From Balneola sp. (lineage in GTDB: Bacteria > Bacteroidota > Rhodothermia > Balneolales > Balneolaceae), in contig JAEPPZ010000002.1 in the NCBI GenBank assembly GCA_017640785.1, forward strand, positions 1-64,000: DNA of 64,000 bases, written 5' to 3'. Each line of letters starts with the position of its first letter. The stretch's first letter is position 1. The translations under genes and the position numbers were made by a program. Shown in pieces: positions 16,587 to 25,153 of this stretch. The notes below the pieces were generated by a model. That model saw nothing but the letters and a program-made list of their open reading frames with translations, had not been told where the DNA came from and searched no databases.

Positions 16587-16799
16587 CTATAAATACTTAT
16601 CTCGGATTTCATCCCATGACTTTCCATTCGCTGTATCTTTATCAAGGCTTTGTAAACGCTCTTCCAAAATACTTTTATGATGCTCAGGTACATCAACTTG
16701 CTCAGGATCAGAAGCTATAGAATCCCACAAAGCCTCTACTAAAATGATTTTCTCGTTTTTGTTGAGTCGTGATAGTTCTTTGATCAGAGTGTCTTCCAT
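16587..16799 (-). CDS. Addiction-module antitoxin (TIGR02574 type), 70 aa
   Basis: The protein starts with a helix (L-I-K-E-L-S-R-L-N-K-N-E-K) followed by the family signature L-V-E-A-L-W-D-S-I, then V-P-E-H-H-K-S-I-L-E-E-R-L and a conserved end with S-W-D-E-I-R-D-K-Y. These are the marks of the short antitoxin family that precedes ParE-like toxins. It should neutralise the downstream toxin by direct binding and may repress the operon. It comes first in the operon, the usual order. The first 163 bases upstream hold no gene; the promoter should lie there. Confidence 0.85.
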   Translation of the reverse strand: MEDTLIKELSRLNKNEKIILVEALWDSIASDPEQVDVPEHHKSILEERLQSLDKDTANGKSWDEIRDKYL

Positions 16800-16962
16800 A
16801 ATGACTGAATTAAATTAGATACAATAATTTGAACAAAAAGAACTTCGAATGCAATCGCGGGATAAATTTTGACTGTGAGACACTAGCGAACCGTCGTTTA
16901 AATGGTGAGCTTGGGATTAAAATTAAATTTCCGAACCTTCCTGTCCGATTTAAAACACTCAG

Positions 16963-17253
16963 TTATGCCTGAGCAGCCTTAAGTGGAGCAATTTCTTTAC
17001 TTGGGCGATGTGAGGATAAATCATGCATAGCCTGTAGATTTAACCAAAATTCAGGAGAGGTATTTAAAGCCTTCGATAGTAGCCAAGCAGTGTCCGAAGA
17101 AATGCCTCTTTTCCCTCGTACAATTTCATTTATCCTTTGTTTGGGTATATCAAGATGGTCAGCTAATTTTTTCTGCGTTAATTCCATTGGTTCAAGATAC
17201 TCTTTCAGTAAAATCGTCCCGGGATGTGTGGTAATTCTGTTTTGTGGAATCAT
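16963..17253 (-). CDS. HigA-family antitoxin / XRE regulator, without partner toxin
   Basis: The start is placed at the ATG at 17253 (MIPQNRITTHPG), because the 19 residues that could precede it are rich in serine and isoleucine, unlike the family, and lie in a strong DNA palindrome. The 96-residue protein shows the HigA signature: H-P-G-x-I-L-x-E-x-L, the helix-turn-helix L-T-Q-K-K-L-A-D-H-L-D-I-P-K-Q-R-I-N-E, G-K-R-G-I-S and D-T-A-W-L-L-S-K-A-L with S-P-E-F-W-L-N-L-Q. HigA normally follows a higB toxin gene; none is present within the 300 bases upstream, so this is an orphan regulator or the remains of a toxin-antitoxin pair. Confidence 0.85.
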   Translation of the reverse strand: MIPQNRITTHPGTILLKEYLEPMELTQKKLADHLDIPKQRINEIVRGKRGISSDTAWLLSKALNTSPEFWLNLQAMHDLSSHRPSKEIAPLKAAQA

Positions 17254-17285
17254 GGTTTTTACTTTTTTAATGATAATCAACAATA

Positions 17286-17340
17286 GCGAAGAATGTGGAG
17301 CAGAGCTCACACATTACGTTCCGCAGCGGAACGTGTTCGC
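17286..17340. promoter_or_regulatory. Three-way-junction sequence in the higA leader
   Basis: An outer stem GCGAA/TTCGC (17286-17290 with 17336-17340) encloses two hairpins: AATGTGGAGC with GCTC[A]CACATT (17292-17315, ten pairs with one bulge) and the 19-bp palindrome ACGTTCCGCAGCGGAACGT (17316-17334). It lies directly upstream of the orphan higA gene and could be an operator, a mobile-cassette recombination site or a terminator for the gene upstream. Confidence 0.45.
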
Positions 17341-17353
17341 TTGATTCACTTTG

Positions 17354-18556
17354 TTATACATTTGTATTATTGTCAAGTATTGAAGGTAATTTGTTATTTA
17401 GAAAACTAATTGCGCTGTTATTTGGTAAAATTTTCTCAAGCAAGAAAGTATCCACAGCCCCTATTGTAACACCAAGTCCTGGAATAATGAAATCTGGTGC
17501 TGTAGAAAATATAAGCCGTAGTCCTTTTCCTATTTTAGTAGATATAAAGTTACCAACTTTTATTCTATATGAGGTAATCATCTCTTTAATCTCCTCATCA
17601 GATGCCTCATTGATATCACATAACCATTCTCTGAAATGAATTAATTCATCAGAGTTACGAATCTCAAGCAATTGGTTTAAATTAATTTCAGTTGCGGAAA
17701 TATTATTGAAATCTGGCAGATCTGTTAAATTTATAACTCGTCTAAAATTTTCTTGATCTGCTTTATTATTTACAGCGGACAATAGAAATTTAATTTTTTC
17801 ATCTACAATATTTAATTCATTGTCTTTGAAACCACTAAGTGAATTATAATTTTGCATTTCGAGAAAGCGTTGATTCATGCTATCAAACGAAAGAAGTGAT
17901 TGGAGAACAATAGAATGCTTTTCTTTTGCGGTTATATCAAGAAAGTGATGGATATTTGTATCAAAGAGATATTCGTTATTTTCACAAGATAATTTTTCGA
18001 TGGCAAATTCAATGTTTTCAGGTTCAACTGATACGTTTTTAACTTGAAAAATCTTGTTACTTAATGATTGTTTTACAGTTCTGGTATTATTGAGAATATC
18101 ATTATTAAATTGAATAAAATGGTTTACGTGAGCTTGATCTTCATAGTGATTGACCAATGGAACTAAAAACTTTTCTAATTTTTTGAATTCACCAGATGTT
18201 AAATCTGTGGTATTTTTAATTAGCTGTAGACTTCTATTTAAATGATGATTGTGATCAGATGTCACTATTTCAAATCTGCACTTTCCTATCAAATAAGCAT
18301 TCTCAAGCTTAAAAGAACCGATTTGTAAAATCTGATCGTGGAAAATTATTGATCGGTTTTGCAACAAATTTATAGTACTGTCAAAGCCAAAATTATTTAT
18401 CAGATATCCTATTTCATTTAATCTCTGGGATTTGACAATTACATTATCAAACAATAGTAGTTTTTCAATAAAATCTCCTAAATAGAATTTTTCGTATTCT
18501 AAAGCACTTTTAGGTTTTGTAAGTGGAAGAATAATTTTCTTTTGAAGATTTCCCAT
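17354..18556 (-). CDS. Uncharacterised protein, 400 aa
   Basis: I do not recognise this protein. The start is placed at an ATG at 18556 (MGNLQKKIIL); a TTG at 18583 would add nine residues. The first third has the pattern 'lysosome-like' only in hydrophobicity: K-L-L-L-F-D-N-V-I-V-K-S followed by E-I-G-Y-L-I-N-N-F-G-F-D, which I associate loosely with proteins from accessory and defence islands. The middle is helical and low in glycine. Near the C-terminus, I-F-S-T-A-P-D-F-I-I-P-G-L-G-V-T-I-G-A-V-D could be a membrane or hydrophobic helix. It is AT-richer than its housekeeping neighbours and lies between an orphan higA and two other unknown genes, so horizontal origin is likely. Confidence 0.55.
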   Translation of the reverse strand: MGNLQKKIILPLTKPKSALEYEKFYLGDFIEKLLLFDNVIVKSQRLNEIGYLINNFGFDSTINLLQNRSIIFHDQILQIGSFKLENAYLIGKCRFEIVTSDHNHHLNRSLQLIKNTTDLTSGEFKKLEKFLVPLVNHYEDQAHVNHFIQFNNDILNNTRTVKQSLSNKIFQVKNVSVEPENIEFAIEKLSCENNEYLFDTNIHHFLDITAKEKHSIVLQSLLSFDSMNQRFLEMQNYNSLSGFKDNELNIVDEKIKFLLSAVNNKADQENFRRVINLTDLPDFNNISATEINLNQLLEIRNSDELIHFREWLCDINEASDEEIKEMITSYRIKVGNFISTKIGKGLRLIFSTAPDFIIPGLGVTIGAVDTFLLEKILPNNSAISFLNNKLPSILDNNTNV

Positions 18557-18656
18557 CTTGTAATGGTTGAAAATGTATAACAAACCGGTTTAAACGGCCA
18601 GTCTTGTTTTATTTATTAAAGTTTCGAACCCTAAACGTGACTGCTTGAAATGCTTA

Positions 18657-19463
18657 TTAGTTGCCTGGTTTTTCTATTGACTCAAAAAAAGTAACGATTT
18701 CTGAAGTAGGAAAAATTTGTGATGGACTAGTACCTTGAAGAATAAATAGTGATTTTTCACCAAAGTATGCCCTAACACTAAAAGTAACTTCTATTTTTTT
18801 TCCAGTATTATCCTCTAGAGTTTTATATCCCCTTAAATTCCCAATTTTTCCCAATTCATTTTTTTCATATCCAAATTCCGGATATAGCAAACCATTATAC
18901 TTAGCATACTCCTGCAACATTTGGATTACATATTGTTTATCTATCATTTCTCTTGAAAATGAATCTGTATATAAAGCACTTTCAGATCGTACATAGCTTG
19001 CATCTTCAAGTAGAACAAGTTCAGCTATTTCTGAAGTAAGATCGTTTCCAAGAAAATAGCTCTCTTTAGTTTCAGGTTCTTCTTTAAATGACACTGAATA
19101 TTCGTTTCCTTCTCCCCAATAAATGAACCGTGCGTCTTGTGAATTTGTTGTATAAGATTCTGAGAACGGAGTTTGACTTGAATCATAAAGGAAATTGGTT
19201 AAACCGGATAATGAGAGAAGAATCCAAATAACTAAAAAAGTTGTTCGAAATGATTTACTGTTAAAATCTTTTTTAAAGAGTTTAGTTATACCTTTGAAAA
19301 TCAAAGCCACAATTAATGGTAAAAGAAAGAAGCCAGCGACTCTCCCCAAGTAAGAAGAAATCACTAAATAAGTTTCTCGATTACCGAATTCTTGTGGATA
19401 GAATAACCATGAAAAAAGAAGTGTTAGAACACTAATAATTAACCAAAATCCATTTTTTTTCAT
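18657..19463 (-). CDS. Membrane protein of unknown function, 268 aa
   Basis: Three membrane spans occupy residues 5-22, 42-62 and 74-94. The remaining 170 residues form a soluble domain on the far side, with strand-rich sequence (Y-S-V-S-F-K-E-E-P then K-I-E-V-T-F-S-V-R-A-Y-F-G) and no recognised catalytic motif. An AGGAG ribosome site seven bases before the ATG supports the start. The next small membrane gene lies 15 bases upstream on the same strand, so the two are probably one operon. Confidence 0.6.
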   Translation of the reverse strand: MKKNGFWLIISVLTLLFSWLFYPQEFGNRETYLVISSYLGRVAGFFLLPLIVALIFKGITKLFKKDFNSKSFRTTFLVIWILLSLSGLTNFLYDSSQTPFSESYTTNSQDARFIYWGEGNEYSVSFKEEPETKESYFLGNDLTSEIAELVLLEDASYVRSESALYTDSFSREMIDKQYVIQMLQEYAKYNGLLYPEFGYEKNELGKIGNLRGYKTLEDNTGKKIEVTFSVRAYFGEKSLFILQGTSPSQIFPTSEIVTFFESIEKPGN

Positions 19464-19478
19464 TTTATCTCCTGTTAA

Positions 19479-19775
19479 CTACTTAGCTTTAGATTCTAGA
19501 CTCCAATCGTACAATTTAAAGGCTATAAATAAGCCACCAAAGAACCAGATAACATCTAATAAGTGCCAACCTAAACCTGCCCATGAATTTTCTGATGTAA
19601 TAAGGAAGCTCGCCCAAAGTGGTGGCTCAGTTAATACTCTCCCGAGTCCATCATATACAATTCCTTTCTGTGTATCTACCGATCTCATGAAGTATGCCAT
19701 AAATGCTCCAATAGCTACACAAGATCCTAGTAAAAAAGAGAGGATTTTTGAGATAGATTTAATCATTTGATTCAT
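19479..19775 (-). CDS. Small membrane protein, 98 aa
   Basis: Two membrane spans are visible, at about residues 8-28 (ILSFLLGSCVAIGAFMAYF) and 66-88. The loop between contains an A-S-F-L-I-T-S-E-N-S segment and tryptophans (W-A-G-L-G-W-H-L-L-D-V-I-W-F-F-G-G-L-F). I do not recognise a family. It precedes the three-span membrane protein by 15 bases and the pair may form a small complex. Upstream, a 7-bp inverted repeat (ATACGAC / GTCGTAT, 19801-19833) marks the edge of this accessory patch. Confidence 0.55.
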   Translation of the reverse strand: MNQMIKSISKILSFLLGSCVAIGAFMAYFMRSVDTQKGIVYDGLGRVLTEPPLWASFLITSENSWAGLGWHLLDVIWFFGGLFIAFKLYDWSLESKAK

Positions 19776-19940
19776 TAGTTAAGCCCACTAACATATTAAT
19801 ATACGACATGGATTATCTTATAAGACGTCGTATAGCATTGAATCTCAAGATAGCAAAAGCATCAAATAAAACAAGTACTAAGAGCGACTGTAAAATGTTT
19901 AGTCTTACTTAGTTGGGATTATTTAGAAATGAGATAAAAA

Positions 19941-20498
19941 TCATTCTATTGTTGGTGGGGCAGAGATATTACCGGCCATCCAATCGTTTAGTACTCTTAT
20001 TTTCTCACGATATGGTTTTACTGCGGGCCAATTGTGCTTTGTAGAATCCACCATTTCCTGGCGTATTTCAAAGACCTTATACATTCCGTCCACGATCTCT
20101 TTTTTCTGCTCAGCGGTTAGATATTCATTCTTATTTACAGCGTCTACCTCTGATTGCAACTCTTTTTTTTCTTCGTCGATGAATTCCTGTTCATCTATAC
20201 CAGTTATGGTATCATAGATCGCGCTTTCAATATCCTTAAACTCCTGAACATCCCAACCATTCTTCACCAGATATTCATCTCTGGCTTTAAAATAGGCTTC
20301 TACCACACTGTCATACTTTTCTGCATTAGCCCGATATTCTCTCTCAAGCTTATGAGTTTCGATTCTGGTTTTCATCCAACTTTCAACTTCAGCGGTGCTA
20401 AGTGATCTAATTTCATGCTGTGCATTAACGTTCGTAGTCAGGACCATTAAAAATGCTACACATATTCCTGATTTGAAAAATTGTACACCGACCCTCAT
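19941..20498 (-). CDS. Secreted helical protein of unknown function, 185 aa
   Basis: A signal peptide of about 26 residues (cleavage after V-N-A-Q) is followed by a charged, helix-rich chain with long stretches of Glu, Lys and Tyr, such as the repeated E-Y-x-x-x-A-E-K-Y pattern. No family is recognised. Its ATG overlaps the TAA of the mscS gene by one base (TAATG), with an AAGGAG ribosome site inside mscS, so it is translated from the mscS transcript. A role linked to the periplasmic side of the channel or to envelope stress is possible but not shown. Confidence 0.65.
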   Translation of the reverse strand: MRVGVQFFKSGICVAFLMVLTTNVNAQHEIRSLSTAEVESWMKTRIETHKLEREYRANAEKYDSVVEAYFKARDEYLVKNGWDVQEFKDIESAIYDTITGIDEQEFIDEEKKELQSEVDAVNKNEYLTAEQKKEIVDGMYKVFEIRQEMVDSTKHNWPAVKPYREKIRVLNDWMAGNISAPPTIE

Positions 20499-21373
20499 TA
20501 TATCTCCTTGTTATTCTTGTTCTCTTTATAAACCAATGTCCTGTATGGGAACGGAATTTCAATTCCTTCTTTGTCGAACCGTTTTTTGATGCTTTCGTTA
20601 AGGTCTGTTCCCAATACGAATGCCTTGGGAGGATCTTCGGCCCATGCCCAGGCTCTTAGGTTCACAGAAGAATCTCCAAAAGAAATGACTCTGACCGGCA
20701 CTAAAGGTTCTCCCGCCTCTTTTTGTTCATCATTTCTGCCATCAATGAAATTCGGATGAGCTTCTACCTCTTCCTGCATGATCTTACGAGCCAGATCAAT
20801 ATCAGAATCGTAGCTGATGCCGAGATCGATCCATTTTATGATTTTATCATCACCGTAATTCGAATTAATGAGTACTTCGTTACTGATAACCGAATTAGGA
20901 ATAATAATACGCTTGTTTTCAAAATTACGAATAACGGTATGTCTTAGGTTGATATCCTCTACAACTCCATTTAAAGTAGTTTGCAGTGATAATCTGTCAC
21001 CGATTTTATACGGCTTAAAAATCACGATAAAAATACCACTTACAATATTCGCAAGCGCTTGTTGAGCCGCAAAACCAATGGCAATAGCCAATAAACCGGC
21101 ACTGGCAAACATCCCTTTTGCAACCACTCTGAATTCAGGAACTATGTAGATTGAAAAACCTATTCCAACCAAATAGATCAGAACGGTTACTCCTCTTTTC
21201 AGGAATTTAAGGTTGGTGAGGTCTGAAAGCCCCTCTTCTCGTTCCGATTTCTTAATTGCTCTTCTGAAAAGTCTCGCCGATACAGCTGCAGCCAGTATTG
21301 TTAAAAAGAGAATTATCCCTATGGATACAAGTATCAAATATTGTTCGGGTATCAAGTCTTCAATCGCGTCCAT
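20498..21373 (-). CDS. MscS-type small mechanosensitive channel, 291 aa
   Basis: MscS channels open under membrane tension and release solutes during osmotic down-shock. Three membrane spans lie near residues 14-38, 53-75 and 85-125. The third, pore-lining helix has the glycine/alanine pattern A-I-G-F-A-A-Q-Q-A-L-A-N-I-V-S-G and ends in F-K-P-Y-K-I-G-D, the classic MscS signature. The beta domain follows with V-E-D-I-N-L-R-H-T-V-I-R and I-I-P-N-S-V-I-S-N. The size matches the minimal E. coli form. It starts inside the TAA of the Ig-like lipoprotein gene (TAATG) and leads into a small secreted protein in the same way. Confidence 0.9.
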   Translation of the reverse strand: MDAIEDLIPEQYLILVSIGIILFLTILAAAVSARLFRRAIKKSEREEGLSDLTNLKFLKRGVTVLIYLVGIGFSIYIVPEFRVVAKGMFASAGLLAIAIGFAAQQALANIVSGIFIVIFKPYKIGDRLSLQTTLNGVVEDINLRHTVIRNFENKRIIIPNSVISNEVLINSNYGDDKIIKWIDLGISYDSDIDLARKIMQEEVEAHPNFIDGRNDEQKEAGEPLVPVRVISFGDSSVNLRAWAWAEDPPKAFVLGTDLNESIKKRFDKEGIEIPFPYRTLVYKENKNNKEI

Positions 21374-22986
21374 TATCTAAAATCTATTTTTACTTCTGAA
21401 GTAAATCCACGCTGGATGTTGATGTTTTGCTGAATATAGTAAGGTTCAGGCTTTATATAAGGGTCAACCGAACCATAATCCCAGATACCATTCCCATTCA
21501 GGTCTTGAAATAAAACCAATGTATATTTTATGGGAGGTATATCTTCTATTGAGATAAAATTCGAGAAAGTAGAATCAATAGAAAATGTATTCTTATCATC
21601 ATATAACTGAAGCCTGAATGCCTTTGTTGAATCTGGAGATGTTACATCGATTTCAATGCCCCCAAAATTAACCGGATCCCAGATATTAGGGGCAATGAGT
21701 TGACGTCTTCTGCTTTTGGGATTCCAAACAAGAAATTTATAATCTACACCTTCTAACCAATTTTGCTGTGGCGGAATAGTGAGTTTATTATCCTGAATAC
21801 TGATATTCGGCCAATTCTTAAAATCTACATCTCCTTCAATTACCACCGTTGAATCGACAACTTCCTGTTGCGAAATTGGACGAATGAATTCGACCATTAA
21901 ACTTTGATCAGGATAGAGGCCGTTTTCACCATTAAAAGTTAAAATATCCTGACTTACCGTGTCTTCCTGATCACTTCCTAAAAAGCTTTCTCCCAGGCCA
22001 ATTGCTTCATTTCCCGAAGGATCTGAAATTCCTGTAATATTCAGTCTGTAACTCGAATTGGCAATTAGCGGTTGCCTTGCATATGCAAAAGCGATAAAAG
22101 GGTCTTCTTCAGGAATATATAGAGGAAAAGCTGTTGTATACTCATTTCCTGATGAGTCTGTAATTGAAATGTTTGTTTGTGGCGTAAATCTAACTTCTTC
22201 ACCAAAACGCAATCTCATTCGCTGAGTAGAAAGCAAGCCTATAGCCTGAAGTTTTGGCTTTAAAGTGTCTACTTCAAACCAGTATGCAACATCCAGAGTG
22301 TCTGTTCCATTGTCAGATAAATTGATGAACTCTGTATTCAATGGACGCGCAGTTTCATTTTCAGGATCCCATATCTTATTCCTGTTTCTGTCTTCCAGAG
22401 CAAACGCCTTGTACCTTCCCTCACGTAAATATCCGAATCGGAACACTCCACCGGTATCAGGCTCCGAAGAATAATTGGCCGGCTTTGTTAGATCAAAAGG
22501 CTCCCTGTATAATAAAACCTTGACTCCAGTTTGAGCTTCTCCTGTCTCAGCGTTTCGTAATCTACCTAATATCTCACCTTTGTCGATCTCATCCCCTGTT
22601 GATACCGCTAGTTGAATTGGCGCTCCAATTTTATTACTTCGAGTATCAGTGGTATTTCCTCCAACCGTTATTATCACTGTTGTTGAATCGGGGAGATCGT
22701 TTTTAAACTCAACGGTAGCCGTTTTTCGTCTCCATTTAACTTCGTAATCAATACTCAGATCTGGCTCTATTATTAATTCTTTCTCGAAAGAAGATCTGTT
22801 AACAAACTCAGAAAACTCAAAACTGACTTCCCTTCCATCAAAGTTAACGGTTCCTGTTCTTGGGGAGGTTTCTTCTACCTTAGGACCAACTTTATCCGCC
22901 GGACCACCTGTTGGAGCAATGGGCGTAGCACAGGAAAAAAATAATGTTACAACAAGTAACACGTTTATGTGATGTATCAATCTCAA
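21373..22986 (-). CDS. Ig-like-domain lipoprotein (Big_5/SbsA-type), 537 aa
   Basis: The lipobox L-F-F-S-C at residues 15-19 predicts a lipoprotein anchored by Cys19. The mature N-terminus carries the pattern P-x-G-G-P-x-D-x-x-G-P that recurs in Bacteroidota surface proteins with an SbsA Ig-like domain, followed by E-F-S-E-F-V-N as the core of the Ig-like fold. Further beta domains fill the rest, with a calcium-loop-like D-R-N-R-N-K-I-W-D and D-L-N-G-N-G-I-W-D at about 200 and 500. These proteins are thought to bind other envelope proteins or polymers. It is the first gene of a three-gene TAATG-linked operon with mscS. Confidence 0.8.
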   Translation of the reverse strand: MRLIHHINVLLVVTLFFSCATPIAPTGGPADKVGPKVEETSPRTGTVNFDGREVSFEFSEFVNRSSFEKELIIEPDLSIDYEVKWRRKTATVEFKNDLPDSTTVIITVGGNTTDTRSNKIGAPIQLAVSTGDEIDKGEILGRLRNAETGEAQTGVKVLLYREPFDLTKPANYSSEPDTGGVFRFGYLREGRYKAFALEDRNRNKIWDPENETARPLNTEFINLSDNGTDTLDVAYWFEVDTLKPKLQAIGLLSTQRMRLRFGEEVRFTPQTNISITDSSGNEYTTAFPLYIPEEDPFIAFAYARQPLIANSSYRLNITGISDPSGNEAIGLGESFLGSDQEDTVSQDILTFNGENGLYPDQSLMVEFIRPISQQEVVDSTVVIEGDVDFKNWPNISIQDNKLTIPPQQNWLEGVDYKFLVWNPKSRRRQLIAPNIWDPVNFGGIEIDVTSPDSTKAFRLQLYDDKNTFSIDSTFSNFISIEDIPPIKYTLVLFQDLNGNGIWDYGSVDPYIKPEPYYIQQNINIQRGFTSEVKIDFR

Positions 22987-23059
22987 TGAATTATCGTACT
23001 ATGGTTTTGGGATTTATCTCGCTAATATAACAAGCGGTCAACAACTTATTTAATTTAGA

Positions 23060-24424
23060 TTGCAACAACTTCGGAATTACATACTGAACCTCATTGAGTT
23101 AAAAAAATTGAGTATTCCGTGCTTTTTAATGATCGGACTTGTTTTTACAGGATGCCATTCTTATTTGCTTGATGATGCTCAATTCGATCTAAGAGATAGT
23201 TTTACCGCAGCAGATTATCAATCCTCTGAAGAACTGCTAAAGAAATTTAAGAAAAAAGACATCTACCGCTCCAAAGATCAGGTTTTATATAATCTTGAAA
23301 GCGGCATGATCTACCACTTTTCAAACAAATATGACTCCAGCAGTTTTTATCTATCCAATGCAGAAAATGAAATCGATCAGAATTACACAAAAAGTGTGAG
23401 CCGTGGAGTCGGTGCTTTTTTAACCAATGACAATAAGCTGGTATATGACGGCGAACCTTACGAAGATGTATACCTGAATGCATTTAAAGCACTAAATTTT
23501 ATTCATCTTCAGGATTGGGATGCGGCATTGGTGGAAACTCGTCGGATGACGTACAAAATGACTCAACTTGATATAAAAATAAAAGGGCTGGCAAGTTCTT
23601 TCGCAAAATCCGATTCCACAGGTAAAACAGATTGGGAAACAGGTGATGTTAATATTCAGAATAGTGCTATGGGACATTATCTTTCAACTGTTCTTTATGC
23701 TAAAGCAGGTGATATTGATGACGCACGCATCGAAAGAGAGAAACTTGAAATCGCCTTAAAGGAACAAGCTAATTTAAGTTCAGGTAGAAATCTCGTCCAA
23801 AGCGATCTATCAAAATTGCAGAACCCAAATACATATAATGTACTGCTTGCGGGTTTTACCGGAAGAGCACCTTATAAAGTTCAGGAGGATGCCAGGGTAT
23901 TTATGGATGACTATGATGATGAAAAAGACAATGAATTCTACCTGAAGTTCTCATTCCCTGTCCTCAAAACATATCATTCTGAAGTAAATTATGTGCGCGC
24001 AGTAGTAAATGATTCTATAACCACCCCACTTGACCTTATTGAACAAATGGATAAAGTATCAGCAGAAGTATATAAAGCCAAGCAACCGATTATTTATTCC
24101 AGAGCTTTAGTACGTGCAAGTACAAAAGCAGTTGGCACTAAACTAATTTCGGGAGCCGTCAGAGAAAAGAATGAATTTCTAGGGGATTTGTTACAGATTT
24201 TAGGCTTTATTGCTCAGGAAACCACCGAAAAAGCAGATCTGAGAAGCTGGCAAACAATGCCCGGACAATCCTGGATGAGAACCATCAAACTTCCGGAAGG
24301 CATAAATACGGTACGCATCGAATATATTGGAAGAAATGGAAGAGTACGATACTTCGATGAATTTGAAGTAACCATTACTCCTAACACAGAGCTTGAATTA
24401 GTAGAATCTATCTACGCTAATTAA
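23060..24424 (+). CDS. COG3014-family lipoprotein, 454 aa
   Basis: The frame starts at TTG; the lipobox G-L-V-F-T-G-C around residues 26-32 follows a basic, hydrophobic leader (K-K-L-S-I-P-C-F-L-M-I). The mature part is helical with tetratricopeptide-like spacing: Y-Y-x-x-A-L-N-F-I-H and W-D-A-A-L-V-E-T-R-R. COG3014 proteins occur next to the penicillin-binding-protein activator LpoB in many Gram-negative bacteria, as here, where lpoB-like follows 30 bases later. The role is probably in envelope assembly or stress but has not been assigned. It diverges from the Ig-like lipoprotein operon at 22986. Confidence 0.75.
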   Translation: MQQLRNYILNLIELKKLSIPCFLMIGLVFTGCHSYLLDDAQFDLRDSFTAADYQSSEELLKKFKKKDIYRSKDQVLYNLESGMIYHFSNKYDSSSFYLSNAENEIDQNYTKSVSRGVGAFLTNDNKLVYDGEPYEDVYLNAFKALNFIHLQDWDAALVETRRMTYKMTQLDIKIKGLASSFAKSDSTGKTDWETGDVNIQNSAMGHYLSTVLYAKAGDIDDARIEREKLEIALKEQANLSSGRNLVQSDLSKLQNPNTYNVLLAGFTGRAPYKVQEDARVFMDDYDDEKDNEFYLKFSFPVLKTYHSEVNYVRAVVNDSITTPLDLIEQMDKVSAEVYKAKQPIIYSRALVRASTKAVGTKLISGAVREKNEFLGDLLQILGFIAQETTEKADLRSWQTMPGQSWMRTIKLPEGINTVRIEYIGRNGRVRYFDEFEVTITPNTELELVESIYAN

Positions 24425-24454
24425 GAACTTAACTTTAAAACAAAACCTACTACT

Positions 24455-25066
24455 ATGAAATATTCACTATTAACCGGATTGCTGCTAGCTTTTGTACTAG
24501 TTGGATGCCGGCCATCTCAAAAAATAACTCGTATAAACCCGAACACAACAACAGACCTTTCAGGCAAATGGAATGATACCGATGCACGTTTGGTAGCAGA
24601 AGAAATGATCACCGATGCTTTATCAAAACCTTGGCTGAATCAATTCAACAGAAACAATCAGAAACCGCCTGTGGTAATTGTAGGACGTGTTCGCAACGAA
24701 AGCATGGAGCATATCGAAACCGAAGTATTCACTAAAGAACTTGAGCGGTCATTTGTGAACTCCGGAGAAATCTCTGTGGTAGCTAGTTCAGAAGAACGTG
24801 CAGATATTCGGGATGAAAGATTAGATCAGCAAGCCAATGCGTCTTATGAAACAACTAAGAAATTAGGTCAGGAACTTGGTGCTGACTTCATGTTGATCGG
24901 AAACATAAACTCAATTGTTGATGAAGCCGTTGACAGCAGAACACTTGCAGTATTCTACACTGTAAATCTGGAATTTGTAAATATTCAAACCAATCAAAAA
25001 GTTTGGATCGGGAACAAAAAGATCAAAAAGTTCATAGAGCGTAGAAATTACAGAGGCATGCCATAA
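24455..25066 (+). CDS. LpoB-like penicillin-binding-protein activator lipoprotein, 203 aa
   Basis: The lipobox L-V-G-C places Cys21 as the lipid anchor. Mature residues show the LpoB family pattern: a D-T-D-A-R-L-V-A-E-E-M-I-T-D helix, then V-V-I-V-G-R-V-R-N-E, E-V-F-T-K-E-L-E-R-S-F-V, and G-A-D-F-M-L-I-G-N-I with a closing V-W-I-G-N-K-K-I-K-K-F. In Escherichia coli LpoB spans the periplasm to activate PBP1B. This protein is short and has no long proline-rich linker, so its reach may differ. It pairs with the COG3014 lipoprotein just upstream and ends at a terminator. Confidence 0.8.
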   Translation: MKYSLLTGLLLAFVLVGCRPSQKITRINPNTTTDLSGKWNDTDARLVAEEMITDALSKPWLNQFNRNNQKPPVVIVGRVRNESMEHIETEVFTKELERSFVNSGEISVVASSEERADIRDERLDQQANASYETTKKLGQELGADFMLIGNINSIVDEAVDSRTLAVFYTVNLEFVNIQTNQKVWIGNKKIKKFIERRNYRGMP

Positions 25067-25100
25067 ATTTTAAAACTCTTTTTTTTATAAGAATTAAATC

Positions 25101-25135
25101 AAAGGCTTTCAGTTTCTGGAAGTCTTTGTTTATTT
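25101..25135 (+). terminator. Intrinsic terminator after the LpoB-like gene
   Basis: Stem AAAGGCTTTC (25101-25110) pairs with GGAAGTCTTT (25118-25127) with two G-U pairs and a seven-base loop, followed by a T-rich run. It separates the lipoprotein operon from pncB. Confidence 0.75.
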
Positions 25136-25153
25136 TGGCATAATATTACAGAT

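Noticed and set aside
17254-17310. Longer HigA start adding 19 residues
   Set aside because: The extra part is unlike HigA and overlaps the palindromic leader; the ATG at 17253 fits the family start.
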